Shown: piece by piece, positions 1-9,275 of the stretch
Numbering within the stretch: position 1 is the first letter of the stretch
Layout: each line of letters opens with the position of its first letter
DNA from: Caballeronia zhejiangensis
Lineage (GTDB): Bacteria > Pseudomonadota > Gammaproteobacteria > Burkholderiales > Burkholderiaceae
Length of the DNA stretch: 64,000 nucleotides
NCBI RefSeq assembly: GCF_000698575.1
Contig: NZ_JFHD01000017.1
Coordinates: forward strand, 62,001-126,000
Direction of reading: 5' to 3'
Position numbers and translations under genes: made by a program
Notes under the pieces: model-generated
The model's database searches: none
What the model saw: the letters and a program-made list of their open reading frames with translations, nothing else
What the model was told of the DNA's origin: nothing

Positions 1-743
1 AACGGCTGCGCGCGCCCGGTGCCGAGATTGAAAATGCCCGACTTCTCCGGATGATCGAAGAAGAACAGATTCACCTTCACGACGTCTTCGACCGAGATGA
101 AGTCGCGCGTCTGCTCGCCGGCCGCATAGCCGTTGTACTCGCCGAAGAGCTTGACCTTGCCTTCCGAGCGGAACTGATTGAAGTTGTGGAACGCGACCGA
201 CGCCATGCGTCCCTTGTGCGTTTCGCGCGGGCCGTACACGTTGAAATAGCGAAAGCCGGCGATCTGGCTTTCCGCCTTCGGCAGCACCTGCCGCACGATC
301 TGATCGAAGAGGAACTTCGAATAACCGTACACGTTGAGCGGCTTCTCGACTTCGCGCTCTTCGACGAAACGGCTCGATCCGCCGTATGTCGCCGCCGACG
401 ATGCATACAGGAACTGCGCGCCCTGCGCGAGGCACGCGTCCATCACGTCGCGGCTGTAGCGGAAGTTGTTGTCCATCATGTAGCGGCCGTCGGTTTCCAT
501 CGTGTCCGAACAGGCGCCTTCGTGGAACACCGCGCGCACGCGGCCGAAATCGCCGCGCTTGAAGCGCTCGACGAACTCGGTCTTGTCGAGGTAATCGTCG
601 ATTTCGCAATCGACGAGATTCTTGAACTTGTCGGCGCGCGTGAGGTTGTCGACCGCGATCACGCGATTCTCGCCACGCTCGTTGAGCGCCTTGACGATAT
701 TGCTGCCGATGAAGCCGGCTGCACCGGTAACGATGATGGTCAT
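1..743 (-). CDS. hldD: ADP-L-glycero-D-manno-heptose 6-epimerase (partial, C-terminus outside window)
   Basis: This gene encodes the last enzyme of ADP-heptose synthesis, which epimerises ADP-D-glycero- to ADP-L-glycero-D-manno-heptose for the LPS inner core. The N-terminus reads MTIIVTGAAGFIGS, the Rossmann NAD(P)-binding loop typical of HldD and other extended SDR epimerases. About 247 codons are visible and the C-terminus runs off the left edge. It starts 19 bp after hldE, the kinase of the same pathway, so the two are very likely co-transcribed. The start is the only ATG that gives the conserved glycine loop at the extreme N-terminus. Confidence 0.95.
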   Translation of the reverse strand, partial: MTIIVTGAAGFIGSNIVKALNERGENRVIAVDNLTRADKFKNLVDCEIDDYLDKTEFVERFKRGDFGRVRAVFHEGACSDTMETDGRYMMDNNFRYSRDVMDACLAQGAQFLYASSAATYGGSSRFVEEREVEKPLNVYGYSKFLFDQIVRQVLPKAESQIAGFRYFNVYGPRETHKGRMASVAFHNFNQFRSEGKVKLFGEYNGYAAGEQTRDFISVEDVVKVNLFFFDHPEKSGIFNLGTGRAQP

Positions 744-762
744 GGCGTTATTTCAGATAAGG

Positions 763-1737
763 TCAGGCGAAGAGTTCGTTGTAGTCGACGGTCGCCGTAC
801 CGAGCTTGCCCACGACGATGCCCGCCGCGCGGTTCGCATAGACGATCGAGTCGACGAGCGGCACACCCGCGCCCAGCATGGTCGCGACCGTTGCGATGAC
901 GGTGTCGCCGGCGCCCGAGACATCATACACTTCGCGCGCTTCGGCCGATGTGTGCAGCACCTGGTCCTCGGTGAAGAGCGTCATGCCCTCTTCCGAGCGC
1001 GTGAGGAGCAGCGCTGAAAGATCGAGCTCCGCACGCAGTTTCCTCACGCGCTCGTGCAGATCTTCTTCCGATTTCCACTGGCCGATGACTTCGCGCAGCT
1101 CCGCGCGATTCGGCGTGATGAGCGTCGCGCCGCGATAACGGTCCCAGTCGTCGCCCTTCGGATCGACGAGCACGGGCTTTCCGGCGCGTTTCGCGTCGGC
1201 GATCATCTGCGTGACGTGCGTGAGGCCGCCCTTCGCGTAATCGGACATGAGGATCACGTCGTGCTGCGGCAGGATCTCGGTGAACCGTTCGAGACACGCG
1301 CGCAGCACTTCATGATTCGGCGTGTTCTCGAAATCGACGCGCAGCAACTGCTGCTGACGCGACAGCACGCGCAGCTTGATGGTCGTGAGCAGTTCGGGAT
1401 CGCGCTCGAGATGCGCCGCGACCTTGCTTTCGCCGAGCAGCTCGACGATGCGCTCGCCCGGCTCGTCATGTCCCACTACGCAAAGCAGGCCGGCCTGCGC
1501 GCCGAGCGCCGCCGCGTTGCGCGCGACGTTCGCCGCGCCGCCGAGGCGGTCTTCCTTCTTCTGCACGTGCACGACCGGCACGGGCGCTTCGGGCGAGATG
1601 CGGTTGACGTCCCCGAACCAGTAGCGGTCGAGCATCACGTCGCCGACCACGAGCACGCGCGCCGCCGAAACGCGCGCAAGCGGGACGACGGGAATATCGG
1701 CGTTAGTTGTGGCTGCCGTTGCGGTCGAGTTCGACAT
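763..1737 (-). CDS. hldE: D-glycero-beta-D-manno-heptose-7-phosphate kinase (HldE kinase domain, stand-alone)
   Basis: This PfkB-family sugar kinase phosphorylates heptose 7-phosphate at C1 on the way to ADP-heptose. At 324 residues it corresponds only to the kinase half of the bifunctional E. coli HldE, so the adenylyltransferase (often called rfaE2 or hldC) must be encoded elsewhere. The N-terminal VVGDVMLDRYWFGDVNRISP block and the C-terminal DVSGAGDT block, which holds the catalytic Asp and anion hole, are both intact. Its start overlaps the end of ugd by 35 bp, and hldD follows 19 bp downstream. Together they form a small LPS-sugar operon. Confidence 0.93.
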   Translation of the reverse strand: MSNSTATAATTNADIPVVPLARVSAARVLVVGDVMLDRYWFGDVNRISPEAPVPVVHVQKKEDRLGGAANVARNAAALGAQAGLLCVVGHDEPGERIVELLGESKVAAHLERDPELLTTIKLRVLSRQQQLLRVDFENTPNHEVLRACLERFTEILPQHDVILMSDYAKGGLTHVTQMIADAKRAGKPVLVDPKGDDWDRYRGATLITPNRAELREVIGQWKSEEDLHERVRKLRAELDLSALLLTRSEEGMTLFTEDQVLHTSAEAREVYDVSGAGDTVIATVATMLGAGVPLVDSIVYANRAAGIVVGKLGTATVDYNELFA

Positions 1738-3106
1738 GGGGACGTCCTATTGCAAAGTAGTCGATGCCCATTTCGGCCATCGCTTCCGGTTCATACAGAT
1801 TGCGGCCGTCGAAGATCACCGGCGTCTTCAACGCGCTCTTCAAGTGCCAGAAATCCGGGCTCTTGAATTCTTTCCATTCGGTCACGATGACGAGCGCGTC
1901 GGCGTCCGTCAGCGCATCCTGTTGCGTGTTCACGAGATGCAGGCGCTGGAAGTCGTCGGGGCGATCCGCGAGATCGAGCGCGAACACGCGCTCTGCCTCG
2001 TCGCGCGCGACGGGATCGTAGCCGCGCACCGTGGCGCCGCGCTGCAGCAGCGCCTCGATGATGCGCCGGCTCGACGCCTCGCGCATGTCGTCGGTATTGG
2101 GCTTGAATGCGAGGCCCCACACGGCGAACGTGCGCCCGCGCAGATCCTCGCCCATGCGCTTCACGATCTTGTTGACGAGCACTTCCTTCTGATCGTTATT
2201 GACCGCTTCGACCGCCTCGAGCACGCGCAGCGTGTGGCCGTTTTCGCGCGCGGTTTGCGCGAGCGCCTGCACGTCCTTCGGGAAGCACGAGCCGCCATAG
2301 CCGCAGCCCGCATACAGGAAGTGATAGCCGATGCGCGGATCCGAGCCCATGCCCCGCCGCACCGATTCGATGTCGGCGCCGACGGTATCCGCGAGATTCG
2401 ACAGATCGTTCATGAACGAGATGCGCGTCGCGAGCATCGCGTTGGCGGCGTACTTCGTGAACTCGGCCGAACGCACGTCCATGTACAGCGTGCGCTCGTG
2501 ATTGCGGTTGAACGGCGTGTAGAGGCGCTTCATCTTCTCGCGCGCGAGGTTGCCCGCGCGGTCGTCGTCGATGCCGATCACGATGCGATCCGGGCGCATG
2601 AAGTCGTCCACAGCCGCGCCTTCCTTCAGGAACTCCGGATTCGACACGACCGAGAAGCCGTGCTTCTCCGACTCGCCGAGTCCGCGCGCCCGCAACTCTT
2701 CCTCGACGACGCGCTTCACTTGCAGCGCCGTGCCGACCGGCACCGTCGATTTATCGACGATCACCTTGAAGCCGTTCGAATACTTGCCGATATTGCGCGC
2801 GGCGGCGAGCACGTATTGCAGATCGGCTGAGCCGTCTTCGTCGGGCGGCGTGCCGACCGCGATGAATTGAATGTCGCCGTGCTCGACGCTCGCTTTCACG
2901 TCGGTGGAAAACTGGATGCGGCCTGCCGCGCGCGTGCGCCTCAGCATTTCCTGAAGGCCCGGCTCGTGGATCGGCACGCCGCCATTGTTGAGAATTTCGA
3001 TCTTGCGCGGATCGACGTCCACGCAAAACACGTCATTGCCGATTTCGGCAAGGCACGCGCCGGTTACGAGACCGACGTAACCCGTGCCGACGATGGTCAC
3101 TTTCAT
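1703..3106 (-). CDS. ugd: UDP-glucose 6-dehydrogenase
   Basis: The enzyme oxidises UDP-glucose to UDP-glucuronate with two NAD+. The product feeds exopolysaccharide synthesis and 4-amino-4-deoxy-L-arabinose, which in Burkholderia decorates LPS and underlies polymyxin resistance. The N-terminal GTGYVGLVTGACLAE motif is the NAD site, and GGSCFPKD carries the catalytic nucleophile, Cys274. The length of 467 residues is normal for the family. It lies 82 bp after lapB and overlaps hldE by 35 bp, so it probably belongs to the lapB-ugd-hldE-hldD transcript. Confidence 0.95.
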   Translation of the reverse strand: MKVTIVGTGYVGLVTGACLAEIGNDVFCVDVDPRKIEILNNGGVPIHEPGLQEMLRRTRAAGRIQFSTDVKASVEHGDIQFIAVGTPPDEDGSADLQYVLAAARNIGKYSNGFKVIVDKSTVPVGTALQVKRVVEEELRARGLGESEKHGFSVVSNPEFLKEGAAVDDFMRPDRIVIGIDDDRAGNLAREKMKRLYTPFNRNHERTLYMDVRSAEFTKYAANAMLATRISFMNDLSNLADTVGADIESVRRGMGSDPRIGYHFLYAGCGYGGSCFPKDVQALAQTARENGHTLRVLEAVEAVNNDQKEVLVNKIVKRMGEDLRGRTFAVWGLAFKPNTDDMREASSRRIIEALLQRGATVRGYDPVARDEAERVFALDLADRPDDFQRLHLVNTQQDALTDADALVIVTEWKEFKSPDFWHLKSALKTPVIFDGRNLYEPEAMAEMGIDYFAIGRPHVELDRNGSHN

Positions 3107-3188
3107 ACGCTTTCCGGTTGTTCCTGAAATGCCGGTGGCAGAAGCGGCGCATTCGCGCGCCGCCCGATGTCATGCTCGCCGCGCTGGC

Positions 3189-4364
3189 TCAGGCCGAGCT
3201 CGTGATCGGCTCGACGCGACGCGGCGCGTACGTCTCCCAGCCGCTGCAGCCGGGGCATTGCCAATAGAATAGACGCGCACGGAACCCGCAAGTTTGACAC
3301 GTATAACGCGGCAGATTCTTAGTGCGCTGTTTCACCAGATTACGCATCAGTTCGAGCTCGCCGCGGCGCGGCTCGTCGGCCGTCGCCTCCTGCGCCTCGA
3401 GCAGACGCGTCATGCCCGCGAGATTCGGCGCGCTTTGCATCTGCTTGCGTGCCAGCTCGTGCGCGGCTTCGAGACCGCGCAACTCTTGAACGTGCTTGTA
3501 GGCGACATCGAGCAGATCGTTAGACGGATAGCGCGTCGCGTAATCGATCAGCAGATCGACGCCCTCTTCCTTGCGCCCGAGCGCGGCGTACGCCTTCATC
3601 AGCTTCTCGGCGACGAGCGGCAGATACGCCTCGTTCTGCTCCTCGACGCGCTTCCAGTGCGCGATCGCGACATCGACGTTGCCGGCGGCCGCTTCGACAT
3701 CGCCTGCCAGGATGGTCGCGCGCACGTTGTCCGGGTTCGATGCCAGCGCGAGCTTCAGTTCGGCGCGCGCACCATCTGGATTCTTGCGCTGAAGCGCTTC
3801 CTGCGCCAGCTCGCAGTGGAAATGCGCGATTTCCATATGCAGCGAGGGCGCGCCCATCTTTTCGATCTGCTCGGCCGTCGCGATCGATTTCGGCCAGTCC
3901 TTTTCGATCTCGTAGATGGTCAGCAGCGCGCGCTGCGCGCCGAGCGAATATTCGCCGGCGTTGAGCGACTTGAACGTTTCCTCGGCGCGATCGAGCAGGC
4001 CCGCCTTCAGAAAATCTTGTCCGAGTTCGTAGAGCGCGTGATCGCGTTCCGCGACCGGCAAATCGGCGCGACTCAACAGATTCTGATGCACGCGAATCGC
4101 GCGATCGGTCTCTCCGCGACGGCGAAACAGATTGCCGAGCGCGAAATGAAGTTCGATCGTTTCGGGATCGAGCTTGGCGACTTCGATGAACGCATCGATC
4201 GCCTTGTCGTGTTGCTCGTTGAGCAGAAAGTTGAGGCCGCGAAAATACGAGCGCGGCAGATTCGCATTTTCGGATAACAGCGCTTTCAAGTCATAGCGGG
4301 ACGCCATCCACCCCAGCGCGAAAGCGACGGGGATGACAAGCAGCCACCAGAAGTCTAGATCCAT
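3189..4364 (-). CDS. lapB: Lipopolysaccharide assembly protein B (LapB/YciM)
   Basis: LapB is an inner-membrane-anchored TPR protein that, in enterobacteria, presents LpxC to FtsH and so limits lipid A synthesis. The first ~18 residues (LDFWWLLVIPVAFALGW) form one membrane anchor. A run of TPR helices follows. The C-terminus holds a rubredoxin-like zinc module, CQTCG at about residue 358 and CPGC shortly after, which is diagnostic for LapB. The length of 391 residues matches E. coli (389). lapA lies 38 bp upstream, the usual partner. Confidence 0.95.
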   Translation of the reverse strand: MDLDFWWLLVIPVAFALGWMASRYDLKALLSENANLPRSYFRGLNFLLNEQHDKAIDAFIEVAKLDPETIELHFALGNLFRRRGETDRAIRVHQNLLSRADLPVAERDHALYELGQDFLKAGLLDRAEETFKSLNAGEYSLGAQRALLTIYEIEKDWPKSIATAEQIEKMGAPSLHMEIAHFHCELAQEALQRKNPDGARAELKLALASNPDNVRATILAGDVEAAAGNVDVAIAHWKRVEEQNEAYLPLVAEKLMKAYAALGRKEEGVDLLIDYATRYPSNDLLDVAYKHVQELRGLEAAHELARKQMQSAPNLAGMTRLLEAQEATADEPRRGELELMRNLVKQRTKNLPRYTCQTCGFRARLFYWQCPGCSGWETYAPRRVEPITSSA

Positions 4365-4402
4365 GCGATTAGTCGTTGAGTGTCAGATGTCTGCGCGAAA
4401 GG

Positions 4403-4696
4403 TCAGATGAGCGGCGGCATCGGCGGTTCTTCCTTCACCACCGGCGTCTCGCGAGCGACGCGCAGCTCGCGCTTCAGACGCCCGTTCTCCATGCGCAGAC
4501 GCACCCTGGCCGGCACAGCCGACACGAGCCCCGCGAGCAATCCCACCACGAAAAACGCGAGGCCGATCAGAATAAGCGGCGCCTGCCACGCGTAGCCCGC
4601 GAGAAAGTTCAGCGTCGCGGGCTGGGTATTGGCGAGCGCCAGCACCAGCAACAGCACGAATACCAGAACGCGGATCAGCCAGACGATGAATTTCAT
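4403..4696 (-). CDS. lapA: Lipopolysaccharide assembly protein A domain protein (LapA)
   Basis: This is a 97-residue membrane protein with two hydrophobic segments (about residues 3-21 and 39-62) and a short basic cytoplasmic tail ending in Pro- and Glu-rich sequence. This is the LapA (DUF1049) pattern. The frame is open further upstream, but MKFIVWLIRVLVF is chosen because it places the first membrane segment at the N-terminus as in known LapA proteins. It lies between the ihfB terminator and lapB, so the lapA-lapB unit probably has its own promoter in the 195 bp before 4892. Confidence 0.88.
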   Translation of the reverse strand: MKFIVWLIRVLVFVLLLVLALANTQPATLNFLAGYAWQAPLILIGLAFFVVGLLAGLVSAVPARVRLRMENGRLKRELRVARETPVVKEEPPMPPLI

Positions 4697-4891
4697 GTAG
4701 GGTCTCGCAAGAGCGGTTGCACCAGACGGCCCTTCCGTTTCGGCCGGGCCTGCGCGGTTGAACACCCAGGTCAAAGTGACCGGTATTGTAATTGATGCTC
4801 CCGAGCGCCGGCAGTCGCCCGCTCGACGCATGAATTTTTAGCAAACAACGCACCCGTCGCGCTGGATCGCTGCTATCGAAACGCCGCGCAT

Positions 4892-4918
4892 AAAAAAAGC
4901 ACCCCGAAGGGTGCTTTT
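4892..4918 (-). terminator. Intrinsic terminator after ihfB
   Basis: The arms AAGCACCC and GGGTGCTT enclose a CGAA tetraloop. Read on the minus strand, the hairpin is followed by a run of seven T. It closes the rpsA-ihfB transcript before lapA. Confidence 0.85.
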
Positions 4919-4991
4919 CTGGTCGATTGCCTCGCAGGGCGACGCCGCGAACCGAAAATCCTGAAGGATCATCAGTCAGGATGCGTGCCGA

Positions 4992-5321
4992 TCAGAGATC
5001 GTCGGCATCGTCGTCATTCGAAGCTTTCAGCGGCTCGCCCGCGCGGCCGTCGACGCGTTCGCGCAACTCCTTGCCCGGCTTGAAGTGCGGCACGAATTTC
5101 TCCGGCACCAGCACCTTTTCACCCGACTTGGGATTGCGCCCGACGCGCGACGGACGACGATTGAGCCCGAAGCTGCCGAAGCCGCGAATCTCGATGCGAT
5201 GACCGTTGGCCAGAGCCTCCGACATCGCATCCAGCATCGTCTTCACCGCGAAATCCGCATCCTTGAGGACAAGTTGCGGAAATCGCGACGCCAACTGGGC
5301 GACCAATTCCGATTTGGTCAT
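4992..5321 (-). CDS. ihfB: Integration host factor subunit beta
   Basis: IHF-beta pairs with IHF-alpha to bend DNA sharply at specific sites. It is a required architectural partner at many sigma-54 promoters, including the nitrogen-controlled kind found later in this window. The start MTKSELVAQLASRFPQL and the core IEIRGFGSFGLN followed by RRPSRVGRNPKSGEKV are the DNA-bending arm signature of the HU/IHF family. The length of 109 residues is slightly long because of an acidic tail (NDDDADDL). It follows rpsA by 23 bp with no terminator between, the conserved rpsA-ihfB arrangement. Confidence 0.96.
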   Translation of the reverse strand: MTKSELVAQLASRFPQLVLKDADFAVKTMLDAMSEALANGHRIEIRGFGSFGLNRRPSRVGRNPKSGEKVLVPEKFVPHFKPGKELRERVDGRAGEPLKASNDDDADDL

Positions 5322-5344
5322 TCTGCAGCTGTGCCGTTAAGGGC

Positions 5345-7057
5345 TTAGCTGTTCTGGCCGTCGAGCTTGGCCTTGAGCAGCGCGCCGAGGTTGGTCGTGC
5401 CGGTCGCGGCGGCGTTCGAGTCGCCCTGCAGGCTGCGCATGGCTTCCTGCTGTTCGGCCGAATCCTTCGCCTTGATCGACAGGTTGATGCCACGCGACTT
5501 GCGATCGATGTTGATGATCATCGCGTTGACCTTCTCGCCTTCCTTCAGCACGTTGCGCGCATCTTCCACGCGGTCTTGCGCGATTTCCGAAGCACGCAGG
5601 TAGCCTTCGACTTCGCCGGACAGCGTGATGACCGCACCCTTCGGATCGACCGACTTCACAACGCCGTCGACGATAGCGCCCTTGTCGTTGATCGCCACGA
5701 AGTTGCTGAACGGATCGCCTTCGAGCTGCTTGATGCCGAGCGAGATGCGTTCCTTGTCGACGTCGATGCCCAGAACCACGGCTTCGACTTCGTCGCCCTT
5801 CTTGTACTTGCGAACGGCTTCTTCGCCGGTTTCCGACCACGACAGATCCGACAGGTGAACCAGGCCGTCGATGCCGCCAGGCAGACCGATGAACACGCCG
5901 AAGTCGGTGATCGACTTGATGGCGCCGCTGATCTTGTCGCCCTTCTTGAAGTTGCGGCTGAAGTCATCCCACGGATTCGGCTTGCACTGCTTCATGCCGA
6001 GGGAGATACGGCGGCGGTCTTCGTCGATTTCGAGAACCATGACTTCGACTTCGTCGCCCAGTTGAACAACCTTCGACGGCGCAACGTTCTTGTTGGTCCA
6101 GTCCATTTCCGACACGTGGACGAGGCCTTCGATGCCCGATTCCACTTCGACGAATGCGCCGTAGTCGGTGATGTTCGTGACCTTGCCGAACAGGCGCGTG
6201 CCCGACGGGTAACGGCGCGAGATGCCTTCCCACGGATCGTCGCCAAGTTGCTTGATGCCGAGCGAAACGCGGTTCTTCTCTTGGTCGAACTTGAGGATCT
6301 TGGCGGTGACTTCCTGGCCAACCGACAGGACTTCCGACGGGTGACGCACGCGGCGCCATGCGATGTCGGTGATGTGCAGCAGGCCGTCGATGCCGCCGAG
6401 GTCCACGAACGCGCCGTAGTCGGTGATGTTCTTGACCACGCCTTCGACGATCGCGCCTTCCTTCAGCGTCTCGAGCAGCTTCGCGCGCTCTTCGCCCTGC
6501 GTCGCTTCGATGACCGCGCGGCGCGACAGCACCACGTTGTTACGCTTGCGATCGAGCTTGATGACGCGGAATTCGAGCGTCTTGCCTTCGTACGGCGTCG
6601 TGTCCTTGACCGGACGCGTGTCGACGAGCGAACCCGGCAGGAACGCGCGGATGCCGTTGACCATCACGGTCATGCCGCCCTTGACCTTGCCGGTGATCGT
6701 GCCGGTCACGAGTTCGTTGTTGTCCAGCGCCTTTTCCAGCGACAGCCACGAAGCGAGGCGCTTCGCCTTGTCGCGCGACAGGATGGTGTCGCCATAGCCG
6801 TTTTCCAGCGCGTCGATCGCGACGGAAACGAAGTCGCCCGCCTGCACTTCCACTTCACCCGCGTCGTTCAGGAATTCTTCGAGCGGAATATAGGCTTCGG
6901 ACTTGAGACCAGCGTTGACGACCACGAAGTTGTGGTCGACACGCACGACTTCGGCGGAGATCACTTCGCCGGCGCGCATGTCCTGCTTGGTCAGCGACTC
7001 TTCGAACAGAGCCGCAAAGGATTCGGTATTCGGGGTGGAGGTTTGCAGGTCGGACAT
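5345..7057 (-). CDS. rpsA: 30S ribosomal protein S1
   Basis: S1 is the large mRNA-binding protein of the 30S subunit and is needed to initiate on structured or weakly SD-led mRNAs. The 570-residue product contains six S1 (OB-fold) repeats, seen as recurring GxVxxITDYGAFV, GGIDGLLHITDIAW and KRISLG-type blocks. The frame is open about 40 codons upstream. MSDLQTSTPNTESFAALFEE is chosen because it matches the normal S1 N-terminus and length. It lies 130 bp after cmk, as in most Proteobacteria, and is followed by ihfB. Confidence 0.97.
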   Translation of the reverse strand: MSDLQTSTPNTESFAALFEESLTKQDMRAGEVISAEVVRVDHNFVVVNAGLKSEAYIPLEEFLNDAGEVEVQAGDFVSVAIDALENGYGDTILSRDKAKRLASWLSLEKALDNNELVTGTITGKVKGGMTVMVNGIRAFLPGSLVDTRPVKDTTPYEGKTLEFRVIKLDRKRNNVVLSRRAVIEATQGEERAKLLETLKEGAIVEGVVKNITDYGAFVDLGGIDGLLHITDIAWRRVRHPSEVLSVGQEVTAKILKFDQEKNRVSLGIKQLGDDPWEGISRRYPSGTRLFGKVTNITDYGAFVEVESGIEGLVHVSEMDWTNKNVAPSKVVQLGDEVEVMVLEIDEDRRRISLGMKQCKPNPWDDFSRNFKKGDKISGAIKSITDFGVFIGLPGGIDGLVHLSDLSWSETGEEAVRKYKKGDEVEAVVLGIDVDKERISLGIKQLEGDPFSNFVAINDKGAIVDGVVKSVDPKGAVITLSGEVEGYLRASEIAQDRVEDARNVLKEGEKVNAMIINIDRKSRGINLSIKAKDSAEQQEAMRSLQGDSNAAATGTTNLGALLKAKLDGQNS

Positions 7058-7187
7058 AAAAATCGATATTTGCACGGCCTTTGCGCGGTGATTCGGAATG
7101 AACCGGCGGGTTTTACCCAGATGCGCAACGCCATACGGGGTTAAATGGTTTAACACACGCCCTGCCTCCCGGCAGAGCACCTTACTT

Positions 7188-7874
7188 CTACTGCACTACA
7201 CGAATCTCGCTGAACCAGCCGATGATCTGCTCGACCGCTTGATCGATCGACAAACCGGAGGTGTCCAGCGTCTTCGCATCCGCCGCGGGCTTGAGCGGCG
7301 CGGCGCTCCGGTTCATGTCCCGGGCATCGCGTGCGCGCAAATCTCGCAGCAAGTCATCCATATTAGCAGAAAAACCTTTTTGCATCAATTGCTTATACCG
7401 CCGCGCCGCGCGCGCCTCGACGCTTGCAGTCAGGAACACCTTCAGCGTGGCGTCGGGGAAGATGACCGTGCCCATGTCGCGGCCGTCGGCGACGAGGCCG
7501 GGGCGCTTGCGAAAAGCCCGCTGGCGCGCGACGAGCGCCTGGCGCACTTCGGGATGCACGGCGATCGCGGAGGCGCGGTTGCCGACTTCTTCCTGCCGGA
7601 TTTCGCCCGAGACATCGGCGCCATCGAGCTGCGCGCAACCTTCGCGGAACGTGATATGGAGCGCCTCGACCAGTTTTGCAAGGCCGGGGGCGTCGTCCTT
7701 GTCCACTTCGTAGCGAATGCTCGCGAGCGCCGCGAGCCGGTAGAGCGCGCCGCTGTCGAGCAGGTGGAAGCCGAGCGTCGCCGCGACGATCGCCGCGACC
7801 GTGCCCTTGCCCGACGCCGTCGGCCCGTCGATGGTAATCACTGGTGTTGGGTCGAAAGGACGGGTCGGTTTCAT
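7188..7874 (-). CDS. cmk: Cytidylate kinase
   Basis: The enzyme phosphorylates CMP and dCMP to the diphosphates. The P-loop GPTASGKGTVAA lies near residue 15, and later SGALYRLAAL and DGRDMGTVIFPDA blocks form the nucleotide monophosphate site. The start at MKPTRPFDPTPVITIDG gives 228 residues, the family length. An in-frame ATG 20 codons upstream would add a polar tail with no counterpart. It lies between aroA (75 bp upstream) and rpsA (130 bp downstream), the conserved order. Confidence 0.95.
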   Translation of the reverse strand: MKPTRPFDPTPVITIDGPTASGKGTVAAIVAATLGFHLLDSGALYRLAALASIRYEVDKDDAPGLAKLVEALHITFREGCAQLDGADVSGEIRQEEVGNRASAIAVHPEVRQALVARQRAFRKRPGLVADGRDMGTVIFPDATLKVFLTASVEARAARRYKQLMQKGFSANMDDLLRDLRARDARDMNRSAAPLKPAADAKTLDTSGLSIDQAVEQIIGWFSEIRVVQ

Positions 7875-7949
7875 TGAGTCTGGCCGTTCTGGCCCGTTAT
7901 TACGGTCATGGAAGTCGAAGTCATCGCGTTTCACGGTACAGCGCTCCCG

Positions 7950-9254
7950 TTACGCTTTCACGAGCGTCGAGAAGCGGTCGAAGTAGTCCGGAAAGGTTTT
8001 AGCCACACATTTCGGATCGTTGATGCGGACCGGCACGCCGCCGAGGCTCACGAGCGAAAAGCACATCGCCATGCGGTGATCGTCGTAGGTGTCGATCGCG
8101 GCGTTCGGCGTCAGTTTCGCCGGCGGCGTGACGACGAGATAATCCGCACCCTCTTCCACGGTCGCGCCGACCTTGCGCAACTCGTTCGCCATCGCGGCGA
8201 TGCGATCCGTTTCCTTCACGCGCCAGCTCGCGATATTGCGCAGCGTCGTCGTGCCGCTGGCGAAGAGCGCGGCCACGGCGATCGTCATCGCGGCGTCGGG
8301 AATCAGGTTGAAATCCATGTCGATGGGCGCGAGCCTGCCATCGTCCGATTCGACGCCGCGCACTTCGATCCAGTCCTCGCCCATCATCACGTTCGCGCCC
8401 ATGCGGTTCAGCGCGTCCGCGAAGCCGACATCGCCCTGAATGCTCGAACGACCGACGCCCTCCACGCGCACCGGTCCATGCCCGATCGCGCCCGCCGCCA
8501 GGAAATACGAGGCCGACGACGCATCGCCTTCCACCATGATCGCGCCCGGCGACTTGTAGCTCACGCCGGCGGGAACGGTGAAGCGCGCCCAGCCGTCGCG
8601 CTCGACCGTCACGCCGAAGCGCTCCATCAAACGAATCGTGATTTCGATGTACGGCTTCGAAATGAGTTCGCCTTCGATCTCGATCGTAACGGGACCGTTA
8701 CGGCCTTCCACGACCGGCAGGCTCATCAGGAGCGCGGTGAGAAACTGGCTCGACACGTCGCCGCGCACGCGGATCGGCTTGTCGATGGCGATCTTCGCGG
8801 CGTGGATCCTGAGCGGCGGGAAGCCGTCGTTGAGCTCGTAATCGATCGCAGCGCCGATCTGGCGCAGCCCGTCGACGAGATCGCCGATCGGCCGCTCGTG
8901 CATGCGCGGCACGCCGTGGACGCGATATTCGCCGCCGTTCACGGCCAGCGCCGCGGTCAGCGGACGCACCGCCGTACCCGCGTTGCCGAGAAACAGCTCC
9001 GCCGATTTCGACGGAAACGCGCCGCCCGTCCCGCCGACGATCACGCGCTCGCCGTCCTCGCGCACGGCGACGCCCAGGTTCCGGAGCGCGGCGAGCATCA
9101 CGCGCGTGTCGTCAGAATCGAGCAGATTCGTGATCGACGTTTCGCCGTGCGCAAGCGCCGCGAGCAGCAGCACGCGGTTCGAAATGCTCTTCGAGCCGGG
9201 CAGGCGCACGGTGCCGGACGCGCGGGAGAAAGGTCCGAGATCGAGATGTTCCAT
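7950..9254 (-). CDS. aroA: 3-phosphoshikimate 1-carboxyvinyltransferase (EPSP synthase)
   Basis: This is the sixth step of the shikimate pathway, joining shikimate 3-phosphate and PEP. The N-terminal LPGSKSISNRVLLLAALA motif and the GNAGTAVRPLTAAL motif form the PEP and substrate sites. The GNAGTAxRP sequence with an unmodified Gly and Pro is the class I, glyphosate-sensitive type. Further C-terminal, RVKETDRI and DDHRMAMCF complete the signature. The 434 residues are of normal length. It starts 21 bp after tyrA and is clearly in the serC-pheA-tyrA-aroA operon. Confidence 0.96.
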   Translation of the reverse strand: MEHLDLGPFSRASGTVRLPGSKSISNRVLLLAALAHGETSITNLLDSDDTRVMLAALRNLGVAVREDGERVIVGGTGGAFPSKSAELFLGNAGTAVRPLTAALAVNGGEYRVHGVPRMHERPIGDLVDGLRQIGAAIDYELNDGFPPLRIHAAKIAIDKPIRVRGDVSSQFLTALLMSLPVVEGRNGPVTIEIEGELISKPYIEITIRLMERFGVTVERDGWARFTVPAGVSYKSPGAIMVEGDASSASYFLAAGAIGHGPVRVEGVGRSSIQGDVGFADALNRMGANVMMGEDWIEVRGVESDDGRLAPIDMDFNLIPDAAMTIAVAALFASGTTTLRNIASWRVKETDRIAAMANELRKVGATVEEGADYLVVTPPAKLTPNAAIDTYDDHRMAMCFSLVSLGGVPVRINDPKCVAKTFPDYFDRFSTLVKA

Positions 9255-9275
9255 GTTGTTTCCTTGTTTCGCGGC